In this document: piece by piece, positions 21,301-35,467 of the stretch
How the letters are laid out: each line of letters opens with the position of its first letter
Position numbering within the stretch: the stretch's first letter is position 1
NCBI RefSeq assembly: GCF_040958095.1
Contig: NC_091150.1
Location: forward strand, 64,270,004 to 64,334,003
DNA from: Procambarus clarkii
Taxonomy: Eukaryota; Arthropoda; Malacostraca; Decapoda; Cambaridae
Direction of reading: 5' to 3'
DNA: 64,000 nt
Notes under the pieces: generated by a model
Told to the model about the DNA's origin: nothing
The model's database searches: none
What the model saw: only the letters and a program-made list of their open reading frames with translations
Program-made: the position numbers and the translations under genes

Positions 21301-24300
21301 GACATCTAGCACAGGTGTCCAGGGGACAACATCTGACGAAGGTGTCCAGGGACGACATCTGGCAAAGGTGCCCAGGGGACAACATCTGCTGCAGGTGTCC
21401 AACGACAACATCTGCTGCAAGTGTCCAGGGACAACATCTGCTGCAGGTGTCCATGGACAACATCAGGCGCAGGTGTCCAGGGACAACATCTGGCGCAGAT
21501 GTCCAGGGACAACATCTGGCGCAGATGTCCAGTGACAACATCTGGTGCAGGTGTCCAAGGACGACATCTGGCACAGGTGTCAAGGGGACAACATCTGACG
21601 AAGGTGTCCAGGGACGACATCTGGCAAATTTGCCCAGGGGACAACATCTGACGCAAGTGTCCAGGGACAACATCTGCTGCAGGTGTCCAACGACAACATC
21701 TGCTGCAGGTGTGCAGGGACAACATCTGCTGCAGGTGTCCAGGGACAACACCTGCTTCAGGTGTCCAGGGACAACATATGGTGCAGGTGTGAAGGGACAA
21801 CATCTGGTGCAGGTGTCCAGGACAACATCTGGCACAGATGCCCAGAGAAAACATCTGCTGTAGGTGTCCAGAGACAACATCTGCTGCAGGTGTCCAGGGA
21901 CGACATCTGGCGCAGATGTCCAGGGACAACATCTGCTGCTGGTGTCCAGAGGACAACATCTGGCGCAGGTGTCCAGGGGCAACATCTGGTGCAGGTGTCC
22001 AGGGACAACATCTGGCACAGGTGTCCAGGAGACAACATATGACGCAGGTGTCCAGGGAAACATCTGCTGCAGGTGTCCAGGGACAACATCTGGTGCAGGT
22101 GTCCAGGGACCACATTTGGTGCAGGTGTCCAGGGACAAAAATTTTGCACAGGTGTCTAGGGACAACATCTGCTGCAGATGTCCAGGGACAACATCTGCTG
22201 CAGGTGTCCAGGGACAACATCTGCTGCAGGTGTCCAGGGACGACATCTGCTGCTGGTGTCCAGGGACGACATCTGGCGCAGGTGTCCAGGGACAGCATCT
22301 GCTGCTGGTGTCCAAGGGACAAAATCTGGCGCAGGTGTCCAGGGACAACATCTGATGCAGGTGTCCAGGGACAACATCTGGCACAGGTGTCCAGGGGAGA
22401 ACATCTGACGCAGGTGTCATGAGACAACATCTGCTGCAGGTGTCTAGGGACAACATCTGCTGTAGGTGTCCATGGACAATATCTTCTGAAGGTGTCCAGG
22501 GACAACATTCGGCGCAGGTGTCCTGGGACAACATCTGGTGCAGGTGTCCAGAGACAACATCTTGCACAGGTGTCCAGGGACAACATCTGGTGCAGGTGTC
22601 CAGGAACCAAGTCTGGCGCAGGTGTCCATTAACAACATCTTGCGCAGGTGCCCAGGGACAACATCTGGGGCAGGTGTCCAGGGACAACATCTGGCAAAGG
22701 TGTCCAGGGACAACATCTGCTGCAGGTGTCCAGTGACAAAATCTGGCCCAGATGTCCAGGGACAACATCTGGTGCAGGTGTCCAGAGAGAACATCTGGTG
22801 AAGGTGTCCAAGGACAACATCTGGCGCAGGTATCCAGGGACATCTGCTCCAGGTGTCCAGAGATAACATCTGCTGCAGGTGTCTATGGATATTATTTGGA
22901 GCACGTGTCCAGGAACAACATCAGGTTTAGGTGTCCAGGGACAACATCTGGCAGAGGTGTCTAGGGGACAACATCTGAGGCAGGTCTCCAGGGACAACAT
23001 CTGCTGCAGGTGCCCAGGAACAACATCTGGCACAGGTGTCCAGGGACAACATCTGGTGCAGGCTTCCAGCGACATTATCTGGCGCAGGTCCAGTTATAAC
23101 ATCTGGTCCAGGTGTCCAGGGACAACATCTGATGCAGGGGTCTGGGGACAATATCTTGCGCAGGTGTCCAGGGACAACATCTGGCGCAGATTTCCAGGGA
23201 CAATATCTGCTGCAGGTGTCCTGGGACAACCTCTTCTTCAGGTGTTCAGGGACAACATTCGGCACAGGTGTCCAATGACAACATCTCCTGAAGGTGTCCA
23301 GGGACAACATCTGCTGCAGGTGTCCAGGGACAACATCTATTGCAGGTGTCCAGGGACAACATCTGTTGCAGGTGTCCAGGGACGATTTTTGGCGCAGGTG
23401 TCCAGGGAAAACATCTGCTGCTGGTGTCCAGGGGACAACATCTGGCGCAGGTGTCCAGTGGACAACATATGACGCAGGTGTCCAGGGAAACATCTGCTGC
23501 AGGTCCCCAGGAAAAACATCTGGTGCAGGTGTCCAGGGACAACATCTGGCCAGATGTCCAGGGACAACATCTGGCACAGGTGTCCAGCGGACAACATGTG
23601 ACGCAGGTGTCCAGGGACAACATCTGACGCAGGTGTCCGGGGACAGCATCTGATGCAGGTGTCCAGGGAAACAACTGCTGCAGGTGCCCAGGGACAACAT
23701 CTGCTGCAGGAGTCTAGGGACAACATCTGCTGCAGGTGTCCAGGGACAACATCTGCTACTGGTGTCCAGGGACAACATCTGCTACTGGTGTCCAGGGAAA
23801 AAACATCTGGCGAAGGTTTCCAGAGACAACATCTTTTGCAGGTGTCCAAGGGCAACATCTGTCGCAGGTGCCCAGGGACAACATCTGGCGCAGGTCTCCA
23901 GGTACAACATCTGGCGCAGGTGTCCAGTGGACAACATATGACGCAGGTGTCCAGGGAAACATCTGCTGCAGGTCCCCAGGAAAAACATCTGGTGCAGGTG
24001 TCCAGGGACAACATCTGGCCAGATGTCCAGGGACAACATCTGGCACAGGTGTCCAGGGGACAACATGTGACGCAGGTGTCCAGGGACAACATCTGACGCA
24101 GGTGTCCGGGGACAGCATCTGATGCAGGTGTCCAGGGAAACAACTGCTGCAGGTGACCAGGGACAACATCTGCTGCAGGAGTCTAGAGACAACATCTGCT
24201 GCAGGTGTTCAGGGACAACATCAGGCGCAGGTGTCCAGGGACAACATCTGCTACTGGTATCCAGGGAAAAAACATCTGGCGAAGGTTTCCAGAGACAACA

Positions 24301-24796
24301 TCTGGTGCAGGTGCCCAGGGACAACATCTGGAGCAGGTCTCCAGGTACAACATCTGGCGCAGGTGCCCAGGGACAACATATGGCGCAGGTGTCCAGGGAC
24401 AACTTCTGGAGCAGGTGTCCAGGGACAACATCTGGTGCAGGTGTCCAGGAACAACATCTGGCGCAGATGTCCAGGGAAAACATCTGGCGCAGATGTCCAG
24501 AGACAACATCTGGTTCAGGTGTCCAGGGACATCTGGCACCGGTGTCCAGGGACAACATCTGCTGCAGGTGTCCAGGGACAATATCTACTGCAGGATAATG
24601 AGGACAATATCTACTGCAGGATAACGATGACAAAATCTGGCGCAGGTGTCCAGGGACTACATCTGGCGTAGTTGTCTTAGGACAACATCTGGTTCAAGTG
24701 CCCAGGGACGACATCTGGCACAGGTATCTAGGGGACAACATCTGACGAATGTGTCCAGGGATGAAATCTTGCAAAGGTGCCCAGGGGACAACATGT
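18325..24796. repeat. 6,472-bp higher-order unit, copy 1
   Basis: Variant units from about 18325 on recur at exactly +6,472 bp throughout, including the unusual GAGCACGTGTCC, GATAACGATGACAAAATCTG and CAAATTTGCCCAGG landmarks. Copy 1 ends near 24796, where the sequence ACGCAGTTGTCCAGGG restarts the series. The internal unit is still the 26-bp motif. Confidence 0.9.
18343..20170. repeat. 914-bp tandem duplication nested in the 6,472-bp unit
   Basis: 18343-19256 and 19257-20170 carry the same variant order at a 914-bp offset (35 units plus 4 bp), with only a few differences such as GTAGGTTTCC against GTAGGTGTCC near 18953/19867. The same doubled segment appears again in copy 2 (about 24815-26642). 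Confidence 0.85.
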
Positions 24797-27700
24797 GACG
24801 CAGTTGTCCAGGGACAACATCTGCTGCAGGTGTCCAGGGACAACATCTGGCACAGGTGTCCAGGGACAACATCTGGAGCAGGTGTCCAGGGACCAAGTCT
24901 GGCGCAGGTGTCCAGGGACAACATCTTGCGCAGGTGCCCAGGGACAACATCTGGGGCAGGTGTCTAGGGACAACATCTGGCAAAGGTGTCCAGTGACAAC
25001 ATCTGCTGCAGGTGTCCGAGGACAACATCTGGCACAGGTGTCCAGGGACAACAACTGCTGCAGGTGTCCATGGACAACATTAGGCGCAGGTGTCCAGGGA
25101 CAACATCTGGTGCAGATGTCCAGCGACAACATCTGGCGCAGATGTCCAGTGACAACATCTGGTGCAGGTGTCCAAGGACGACATCTGGCACAGGTGTCAA
25201 GGGGACAACATCTGACGAAGGTGTCCAGGGACGACATCTGGCAAATTTGCCCAGGGGACAACATCTGACGCAAGTGTCCAGGGACAACATCTGCTGCAGG
25301 TGTCCAGGGACAACACCTGCTGCAGGTGTCCAGGGACAACATATGGTGCAGGTGTGAAGGGACAACATCTGGTGCAGGTGTCCAGAACAACATCTGGCAC
25401 AGGTGCCCAGAGAAAACATCTGCTGTAGGTTTCCAGAGACAACATCTGCTGCAGGTGTCCAGGGACGACATCTGGCGCAGATGTCCAGGGACAACATCTG
25501 CTGCTGGTGTCCAGAGGACAACATCTGGCGCAGGTGTCCAGGGGCAACATCTGGTGCAGGTGTCTAGGGGACAACATCTGACGAAGGTGTCCAGGGACGA
25601 CATCTGGCACAGGTGTCTAGGGGACAACATCTAACGCAGGTGTCCAGGGACAACATCTGCTGCAGGTGTCCAGGCACAACATCTGCTGCAAGTGTCCAGG
25701 GACAACATCTGCTGCAGGTGTCCAAGAACAACATCTGCTGCAGGTGTCCAGGGACAACATCTGGCACAGGTGTCCAGGGACAACATCTGGAGCAGGTGTC
25801 CAGGGACCAAGTCTGGCGCAGGTGTCCAGGGACAACATCTTGCGCAGGTGCCCAGGGACAACATCTGGGGCAGGTGTCTAGGGACAACATCTGGCAAAGG
25901 TGTCCAGTGACAACATCTGCTGCAGGTGTCCGAGGACAACATCTGGCACAGGTGTCCAGGGACAACAACTGCTGCAGGTGTCCATGGACAACATTAGGCG
26001 CAGGTGTCCAGGGACAACATCTGGTGCAGATGTCCAGCGACAACATCTGGCGCAGATGTCCAGTGACAACATCTGGTGCAGGTGTCCAAGGACGACATCT
26101 GGCACAGGTGTCAAGGGAACAACATCTGACGAAGGTGTCCAGGGACGACATCTGGCAAATTTGCCCAGGGGACAACATCTGACGCAAGTGTCCAGGGACA
26201 ACATCTGCTGCAGGTGTCCAGGGACAACACCTGCTGCAGGTGTCCAGGGACAACATATGGTGCAGGTGTGAAGGGACAACATCTGGTGCAGGTGTCCAGA
26301 ACAACATCTGGCACAGGTGCCCAGAGAAAACATCTGCTGTAGGTGTCCAGAGACAACATCTGCTGCAGGTGTCCAGGGACGACATCTGGCGCAGATGTCC
26401 AGGGACAACATCTGCTGCTGGTGTCCAGAGGACAACATCTGGCGCAGGTGTCCAGGGGCAACATCTGGTGCAGGTGTCTAGGGGACAACATCTGACGAAG
26501 GTGTCCAGGGACGACATCTGGCACAGGTGTCTAGGGGACAACATCTAACGCAGGTGTCCAGGGACAACATCTGCTGCAGGTGTCCAGGCACAACATCTGC
26601 TGCAAGTGTCCAGGGACAACATCTGCTGCAGGTGTCCAAGAACAACATCTGCTGCAGGTGTCCAGGGACAAAATCTGGCACAGGTGTCCAGGGAAAACAT
26701 CTGGTGCAAATGCCCAGGGACAACATCTGCTGTAGGTGTCCAAGGACAACATCTGCTGCAGGTTTCCAGGGACAACATCTGGCACAGGTGTCCAGGGACA
26801 ACATCTGGTGCAGGTGTCCAGGGACAACATCTGCTGCAGGTGTCCAGGACAACATCTCACACAGGTTTCCAGGGACAACATCTGATGCAGGTGTCCTGGG
26901 ACAACATCTGTTGGTGGTGTCCAGGTACAACACCTGCTTCAGGTGTCAAGGGACAACATCTGGTGCAGGTGTCAATGGACATCATCTGCTGCTGGTGTCC
27001 ACGGGACAACGTCTGGCGCAGGTGTCCAGGGACAACATCTGGTGCAGGTGCCTGGGACAACATCTGGCACAGGTGTCCAGGGAAACATCTGCTGCAGGTG
27101 TCCAGGGACCACATCTGGTGCAGGTGTCCAGGGCTGGCGCAGATGTCCAGCAACAACATCTGGTGAAGGTGTCCAGGGCTTGCGCAAATGTCCAGGGAAA
27201 ACATCTGCTGCAGGTGTCCAGGGACAACATCTGGTGCAGGTGTCCGGAGACAACATCTGGTGCAGATCGCAGGGGACAATATCTGGCGCTGGTGTCCAGG
27301 GACAACATCTGGTGCAGGTGTCCAGGGACAACATCTGTCACAGGTGTCAAAGGGACAACATCTGATTCAGGTATCCAGGGACAACATCTGCTGCAGGTGT
27401 CCAGGGACAACATCTGGTGCAGGTGTCCAGGGACCAAATCTGGCGCAGTTGTCTAGGGACAACATCTGACAAACGTGTTTAGGGACAACATCTGGCGCAG
27501 GTGTCCAGGGACAACATCTGGCGCAGGTGTCCAGGGACAACGTCTGGTGCAGGTGTCCAGGGACAACATCTTGCGCAGGTGTCCAGGGACAACATCTGGC
27601 ATAGGTGTCCAGGGACAACATCTGCTGCAGGTGTCCAGGGACAACATCTGCTGCAGGTGTCCAGGGACAACATCTTTCGAAGGTGTTCAAGGACAACATC

Positions 27701-30700
27701 TGGCGCAGATATCCAGGGACAACATCTGGCGCAGATGTCCAGGGATAACATCTGGTGAAGGTGTCGAGGGACGACATCTAGCACAGGTGTCCAGGGGACA
27801 ACATCTGACGAAGGTGTCCAGGGACGACATCTGGCAAAGGTGCCCAGGGGACAACATCTGCTGCAGGTGTCCAACGACAACATCTGCTGCAAGTGTCCAG
27901 GGACAACATCTGCTGCAGGTGTCCATGGACAACATCAGGCGCAGGTGTCCAGGGACAACATCTGGCGCAGATGTCCAGGGACAACATCTGGCGCAGATGT
28001 CCAGTGACAACATCTGGTGCAGGTGTCCAAGGACGACATCTGGCACAGGTGTCAAGGGGACAACATCTGACGAAGGTGTCCAGGGACGACATCTGGCAAA
28101 TTTGCCCAGGGGACAACATCTGACGCAAGTGTCCAGGGACAACATCTGCTGCAGGTGTCCAACGACAACATCTGCTGCAGGTGTGCAGGGACAACATCTG
28201 CTGCAGGTGTCCAGGGACAACACCTGCTTCAGGTGTCCAGGGACAACATATGGTGCAGGTGTGAAGGGACAACATCTGGTGCAGGTGTCCAGGACAACAT
28301 CTGGCACAGATGCCCAGAGAAAACATCTGCTGTAGGTGTCCAGAGACAACATCTGCTGCAGGTGTCCAGGGACGACATCTGGCGCAGATGTCCAGGGACA
28401 ACATCTGCTGCTGGTGTCCAGAGGACAACATCTGGCGCAGGTGTCCAGGGGCAACATCTGGTGCAGGTGTCCAGGGACAACATCTGGCACAGGTGTCCAG
28501 GAGACAACATATGACGCAGGTGTCCAGGGAAACATCTGCTGCAGGTGTCCAGGGACAACATCTGGTGCAGGTGTCCAGGGACCACATTTGGTGCAGGTGT
28601 CCAGGGACAAAAATTTTGCACAGGTGTCTAGGGACAACATCTGCTGCAGATGTCCAGGGACAACATCTGCTGCAGGTGTCCAGGGACAACATCTGCTGCA
28701 GGTGTCCAGGGACGACATCTGCTGCTGGTGTCCAGGGACGACATCTGGCGCAGGTGTCCAGGGACAGCATCTGCTGCTGGTGTCCAAGGGACAAAATCTG
28801 GCGCAGGTGTCCAGGGACAACATCTGATGCAGGTGTCCAGGGACAACATCTGGCACAGGTGTCCAGGGGAGAACATCTGACGCAGGTGTCATGAGACAAC
28901 ATCTGCTGCAGGTGTCTAGGGACAACATCTGCTGTAGGTGTCCATGGACAATATCTTCTGAAGGTGTCCAGGGACAACATTCGGCGCAGGTGTCCTGGGA
29001 CAACATCTGGTGCAGGTGTCCAGGGACAACATCTTGCACAGGTGTCCAGGGACAACATCTGGTGCAGGTGTCCAGGAACCAAGTCTGGCGCAGGTGTCCA
29101 TTAACAACATCTTGCGCAGGTGCCCAGGGACAACATCTGGGGCAGGTGTCCAGGGACAACATCTGGCAAAGGTGTCCAGGGACAACATCTGCTGCAGGTG
29201 TCCAGTGACAAAATCTGGCCCAGATGTCCAGGGACAACATCTGGTGCAGGTGTCCAGAGAGAACATCTGGTGAAGGTGTCCAAGGACAACATCTGGCGCA
29301 GGTATCCAGGGACATCTGCTCCAGGTGTCCAGAGATAACATCTGCTGCAGGTGTCTATGGATATTATTTGGAGCACGTGTCCAGGAACAACATCAGGTTT
29401 AGGTGTCCAGGGACAACATCTGGCAGAGGTGTCCAGGGGACAACATCTGAGGCAGGTCTCCAGGGACAACATCTGCTGCAGGTGCCCAGGAACAACATCT
29501 GGCACAGGTGTCCAGGGACAACATCTGGTGCAGGCTTCCAGCGACATTATCTGGCGCAGGTCCAGTTATAACATCTGGTCCAGGTGTCCAGGGACAACAT
29601 CTGATGCAGGGGTCTGGGGACAATATCTTGCGCAGGTGTCCAGGGACAACATCTGGCGCAGATTTCCAGGGACAATATCTGCTGCAGGTGTCCTGGGACA
29701 ACCTCTGCTTCAGGTGTTCAGGGACAACATTCGGCACAGGTGTCCAATGACAACATCTCCTGAAGGTGTCCAGGGACAACATCTGCTGCAGGTGTCCAGG
29801 GACAACATCTATTGCAGGTGTCCAGGGACAACATCTGTTGCAGGTGTCCAGGGACGATTTTTGGCGCAGGTGTCCAGGGAAAACATCTGCTGCTGGTGTC
29901 CAGGGGACAACATCTGGCGCAGGTGTCCAGTGGACAACATATGACGCAGGTGTCCAGGGAAACATCTGCTGCAGGTCCCCAGGAAAAACATCTGGTGCAG
30001 GTGTCCAGGGACAACATCTGGCCAGATGTCCAGGGACAACATCTGGCACAGGTGTCCAGCGGACAACATGTGACGCAGGTGTCCAGGGACAACATCTGAC
30101 GCAGGTGTCCGGGGACAGCATCTGATGCAGGTGTCCAGGGAAACAACTGCTGCAGGTGCCCAGGGACAACATCTGCTGCAGGAGTCTAGGGACAACATCT
30201 GCTGCAGGTGTCCAGGGACAACATCTGCTACTGGTGTCCAGGGACAACATCTGCTACTGGTGTCCAGGGAAAAAACATCTGGCGAAGGTTTCCAGAGACA
30301 ACATCTTTTGCAGGTGTCCAAGGGCAACATCTGTCGCAGGTGCCCAGGGACAACATCTGGCGCAGGTCTCCAGGTACAACATCTGGCGCAGGTGTCCAGT
30401 GGACAACATATGACGCAGGTGTCCAGGGAAACATCTGCTGCAGGTCCCCAGGAAAAACATCTGGTGCAGGTGTCCAGGGACAACATCTGGCCAGATGTCC
30501 AGGGACAACATCTGGCACAGGTGTCCAGGGGACAACATGTGACGCAGGTGTCCAGGGACAACATCTGACGCAGGTGTCCGGGGACAGCATCTGATGCAGG
30601 TGTCCAGGGAAACAACTGCTGCAGGTGACCAGGGACAACATCTGCTGCAGGAGTCTAGAGACAACATCTGCTGCAGGTGTTCAGGGACAACATCAGGCGC

Positions 30701-31268
30701 AGGTGTCCAGGGACAACATCTGCTACTGGTATCCAGGGAAAAAACATCTGGCGAAGGTTTCCAGAGACAACATCTGGTGCAGGTGCCCAGGGACAACATC
30801 TGGCGCAGGTCTCCAGGTACAACATCTGGCGCAGGTGCCCAGGGACAACATATGGCGCAGGTGTCCAGGGACAACTTCTGGAGCAGGTGTCCAGGGACAA
30901 CATCTGGTGCAGGTGTCCAGGAACAACATCTGGCGCAGATGTCCAGGGAAAACATCTGGCGCAGATGTCCAGAGACAACATCTGGTTCAGGTGTCCAGGG
31001 ACATCTGGCACCGGTGTCCAGGGACAACATCTGCTGCAGGTGTCCAGGGACAATATCTACTGCAGGATAATGAGGACAATATCTACTGCAGGATAACGAT
31101 GACAAAATCTGGCGCAGGTGTCCAGGGACTACATCTGGCGTAGTTGTCTTAGGACAACATCTGGTTCAAGTGCCCAGGGACGACATCTGGCACAGGTATC
31201 TAGGGGACAACATCTGACGAATGTGTCCAGGGATGAAATCTTGCAAAGGTGCCCAGGGGACAACATGT
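24797..31268. repeat. 6,472-bp higher-order unit, copy 2
   Basis: A near-identical tandem copy of 18325-24796. I noticed only scattered single-base differences, for example CTTCTTCAGG at about 23232 against CTGCTTCAGG at about 29704. Such low divergence over 6.5 kb means a very recent duplication, or a collapse/expansion artefact of assembly. Confidence 0.88.
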
Positions 31269-34200
31269 GACGCAGGTGTCCTGGGACAACATCTGCTGCA
31301 GGTGTCCAACGACAACATCTGCTGCAAGTGTCCAGGGACAACATCTGCTGCAGGTGTCCAGGGACAACACCTGTTGCAGGTGTCCAGGGACAACATCTGG
31401 TGCAGGTGTCTAGGGACAACTTCTGGTGCAGGTGTCCAGGACAACATGTGCTGCAGGTGTCCAGGGACAACATCTGGCTCAGGTGTCCACGAACAACATC
31501 TGGCGCAGGTGACCAGGGACAACATCTGCTGCAGGTGTCCAGGGACAACATCTGGCACAGGTGTCCAGGGACAACATCTGCTGCAGGTGTCCAGGGACAA
31601 CACCTGTTGCAGGTGTCCAGGGACAACATCTGGTGCAGGTGTCCAGGGACAACTTCTGGCGCAGGTGTCCAGGGACATCATCTGGTGCAGGTGTCCAGGG
31701 ACAACACCTGCTGCAGGTGTCCAGGAACAACATCTGGGGCAGGTGTCCAGGACAATATCTGGCACCCGTGTCTAGAGAGAACATCTGCTGTAGGTTTCCA
31801 GGGACAACATCTGCTGCAGGTGTCCAGGGACAACATCTGCTACAGGTATCCAGGGACAACATCTGGGGTAGGTGTCCAGGACAATATCTGGCACACGTGT
31901 CTAGAGACAACATCTGCTGTAGGTGTCCAGGAACAACATCTGCTGCAGGTGTCCAGGGACAACATCTGCTACAGGTATCCAGGGCCAACATCTGGCGCAG
32001 GTGTCCAGCGACAACATCTGCTACAGGTATCCAGGGACGACATCTGCGCAGATGTCCTGGGACAACATCTGCAGCTGGTGACTAGGGGACAACATCTGGT
32101 GCAGGTGTCAAGGGGCAACATCTGGTGCAGGTGTCCAGGGACAACATCTTGCGCAGAATTCCAGGGACAACATCATGCACAGGTGTCCAGGGGACAACAT
32201 CTGCTGCAAGTGTCCAGGGACAACATCTGCTGCAGGTATCCAGGGACAACATCTGGCGCAGGTGTCCAGCGACAACATCTGGTGCAGGTGTCCAGGGACA
32301 ACATCTTGCGCAGAATTCCAGGGACAACATCTGGCGCAGGTTTCCAGGGACAACATCATGCACAGGTGTCCAGGGGACAACATCTGGTGCAGGTGTCCTG
32401 GGGCAACATCTGGTGCAGGTGTCCAGGTACAACATCTGGTGCAGGTGTCCAGGGACAACATCTGGCGCAGATGTCCAGGGACAACATCAGGTGCAGGTGT
32501 CCAGGGAAAACATCTGGCACAGGTGTCCAGGGGAATACATCTGACGCAGGTGTCCTGGGACAACATCTGACATCTGTTGCAGGTGTCCAGGGACAACAGC
32601 TGCTGCAGGTGTCCATGGACAACATCTGCTGAATGTGTCCAGGGACAACATTTGGCGCAGGAGTCCAGGGACAAAATCTGGTGCAGGTGTCTAGGGACAA
32701 CATCAGGCACAGGTGTCCATGGGGCAACATTTGACGCAGGTGTCAAAGGACAACATCTGCTGCAGGTGTAGAGGGACAACATTTGGCACAGGTGTCCAGG
32801 GACAACATCTGGTGCAGGTGTCCAGGTATCAAATCTGGCGCAGGTGTCCAGGGACAACATCTGGTGCAGGTGTCCAGGTATCAAATCTGGCGCAGGTGTC
32901 CAGGGACAACATCTTGCGCAGGTGTCCAGGGACAACAACTGACGCAGGTGTCCAGGGACAACATCTGCTGCAGGTGTCCAGGGACAACATTTGCTGCAGG
33001 TGTCCAAGGTCAACATCTATCGCAGGTGTCCAGAGACAACATCTGTTGCAGGTGTCCAGGAACAACATCAGGCGCGGGTGTCCAGGGACAACTGGCGCAG
33101 ATGTCCAGGGACAATATCTGGCGCAGGTGTCCAAGGACAACATCTGGTACAGGTGTCCAGGGCTGGCGCAGATGTCCAAAGACAACATCAGGTGCAGGTG
33201 TCCAGAGGACAACATATGACGCAGGTGTCAAAGGACATCTGACGCAGGTGTCCAGGGACAACAACTGACGCAGGTGTCCAGGGACAACATCTGCTTCAGG
33301 TGTCCAGGGACAACATTTGCTGCAGGTGTCCAGGAACAACATCTGTTGCAGGTGTCCAGGAACAACATATGGCGCGGGTGTCTAGGGACAACTGGCGCAG
33401 ATGTCCAGGGACCACATCTGGCGCAGGTGTATAGGGACAACATCTGGTGCAGGTGTCCTGGGCTGGCGAAGATGTCCAAAGACAACATCAGGTGCAGGTG
33501 TCCAGAGGACAACATATGACGCAGGTGTCCATGGAAACATATTCTGCAGGTGTCCAGAGACAACATCTGCTGCAGGTGTCCAGGGACTACATCTGCTGCA
33601 GGTGTCCAGGGACCACATCTGGCGCAGGTGTCAAGGGACAACATCTGGAGCAGATGTCCAGGGACAACATCAGGTGCAGGTGTCCAGGGACAACATCTGG
33701 CAAAGGTGTCCAGGGACAACATCTGGTGCAGGTGTCCAGGGACAACATCTGGTGCAGGTGTTCAGGGACAACATCTGGCGCAGATGTCCAGGGACAACAT
33801 CAGGTGCAGGTGTCCAGGGACAACATCAGGTGCAGGTGTCCATGGACAACATCTGGCACAGGTGTCAAGGGGACAACATCTGACGCAGGTGTCCAGGGAC
33901 AACATCTGCCGCAGGTGTCGAGGGACATCTGGCGCAGGTGTCCAGGGACAACATCTGGCACAGGTGTCCAGGGACAACATCTGGTGCAGAAGTCCAGGGA
34001 CTAAATCTGGCACAGTTGTCCAGGTACAACATCTGGCACAGGCGTCCAGGGACAACATCTGGCGCAGGTGTCCAGAGGTAACATCTTGCGCAGGTGTCCA
34101 GGGACAACATCTGGTAGAGGTTTTCAGGGACAACATCTTGCGCAGGTGTACAGGGACAACATCTGGTGCAGGTGTCCAGGGACAACATCTGCCGCAGGTA

Positions 34201-35027
34201 TCCAGGGACAACACCTACTGCAGGTGTCCAGGGACAACATCTTGCACAGGTGTCCAGGGACAACACCTGCTGCAAGTGTCCAGGGACAACACCTGCTGCA
34301 GGTGTCCAGGGACAACACCTGCTGCAGGTGTCCAAAAACAACACCTGCTGCAAGTGTCCAGGGACAACATCTGGGGCAGGTGTCCAGGGACAACATCTGG
34401 GGCAGGTGTCCAGGACAATATCTGGCACACGTGTCCAGAGAAAACATCTGCTGTAGGTGTCCAGGGACAACATCTGCTGCAGGTGTCCAGGGACAATATC
34501 TGTTGCAGGTGTCCATGGACGACATCTGGCGCAGATGTGTTGGGACAACATCTGCAGCTGGTGTCCAAGGGACAACATTTGGCACAGGTGTTCAGGGGTA
34601 ACATCTCGTGCAGGTGTCCAGGGACAACATCTGGCTCAGGTGTCCAGGGACAATATCAGGCGCAGATGTCCAGGGACAACTTCAGGTGCAGGTGTCCAGG
34701 GACAACATCTGGCACAGGTTTCCAGGGGACAACATATGACGCTGGTGTCCAGGGAAACATCTGCTGCAGGTGTCCAGTGATAACATCTGGCCCAGGTGTC
34801 CAGGGACAACATCTGCAGCTGGTGTCCAAGGGACAACATCTGGTGCAGGTGTCCAGGGAGAACATCTGGTGCAGGTGTCCAGGGACAACATCTGGTGCAG
34901 GTGTCCAGGGACAACATCTCCTCCAGGTGTCCAGGGACAACATCTGCTGCAGGTGTCCAGGGATAACATCTGGAGCAGGTGTCCTGGGACCACATCTGGT
35001 GCAGGTGTCCAGGGACACCTGCGTCCC

Positions 35028-35467
35028 TGGTGGTGGGAGGCCGCCCTCATCTTTGTAGTGGTGGTGGTGGGAGGCCGCCCTCATCTTTGTGGTGTTGGTG
35101 GTGGGAGGCCGCCCTCATCTTTGTGGTGGTGGTGGTGGGAGGCCGCCCTCATCTTTGTGGTGGTGGTGGTGGGAGGCAGCCCTCATCTTTGTGGTGGTGG
35201 TGGTGAGGGGCTGCCGTCATCTTTGTTCTGGTGGTGGTGGTGGGAGGCCGCCCTCATCTTTGTCGCGGTGGTGGTGGGAGGCCGCCCTCATCTTTGTGAT
35301 GGTGGTGGTGGGAGGCCGCCCTCATCTTTGTGGTGGTGGTGGGAGGCCGCCCACATCTTTGTTACGGTGGTGAAGGGAGGCCGCCCTCATCGTTGTGGTG
35401 GTGGTGGGAAGCCGCCCTCATCTTTGTGGTGCTGGTGGTTGTGGTGAGAGGCCACCCTCATCTTTGA
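35028..35467. repeat. G-rich 33-36-bp minisatellite, about 12 copies
   Basis: Units contain GGTGGTGGTGGGAGGCCGCC followed by CTCATCTTTGTG. Length varies with the number of GGT triplets. It starts within about 10 bp of the end of the 26-bp array and ends directly at the Gypsy-like RNase H sequence. The G-run density suggests G-quadruplex potential on the plus strand. Confidence 0.93.

Larger units (their letters stand above)
13421..35017. repeat. 21.6-kb minisatellite of a 26-bp unit, roughly 830 copies
   Basis: The core is GTGTCCAGGGACAACATCT followed by a variable seven-base tail, mainly GGCGCAG, GGTGCAG, GGCACAG or GCTGCAG. The left edge (13.4-14.5 kb) is nearly free of GCTGCAG units, which are frequent from about 14.7 kb on. 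Neither strand of the consensus contains a stop codon. Since 26 is not divisible by three, each frame cycles through all three phases of the unit every 78 bp. This creates many long frames of up to 542 codons with a 26-residue periodicity (for example VQGQHLAQVSRDNIW). These are artefacts of the repeat, and I call no gene within it. Occasional 25- and 27-bp units shift phase. Confidence 0.97.

Noticed and set aside
21215-22843. 542-codon minus-strand open frame (and its copy at 27687-29315)
   Set aside because: It lies entirely in the 26-bp array, whose unit has no stop on either strand. The product is a pure 26-residue periodic repeat, and overlapping frames of similar length exist on both strands.
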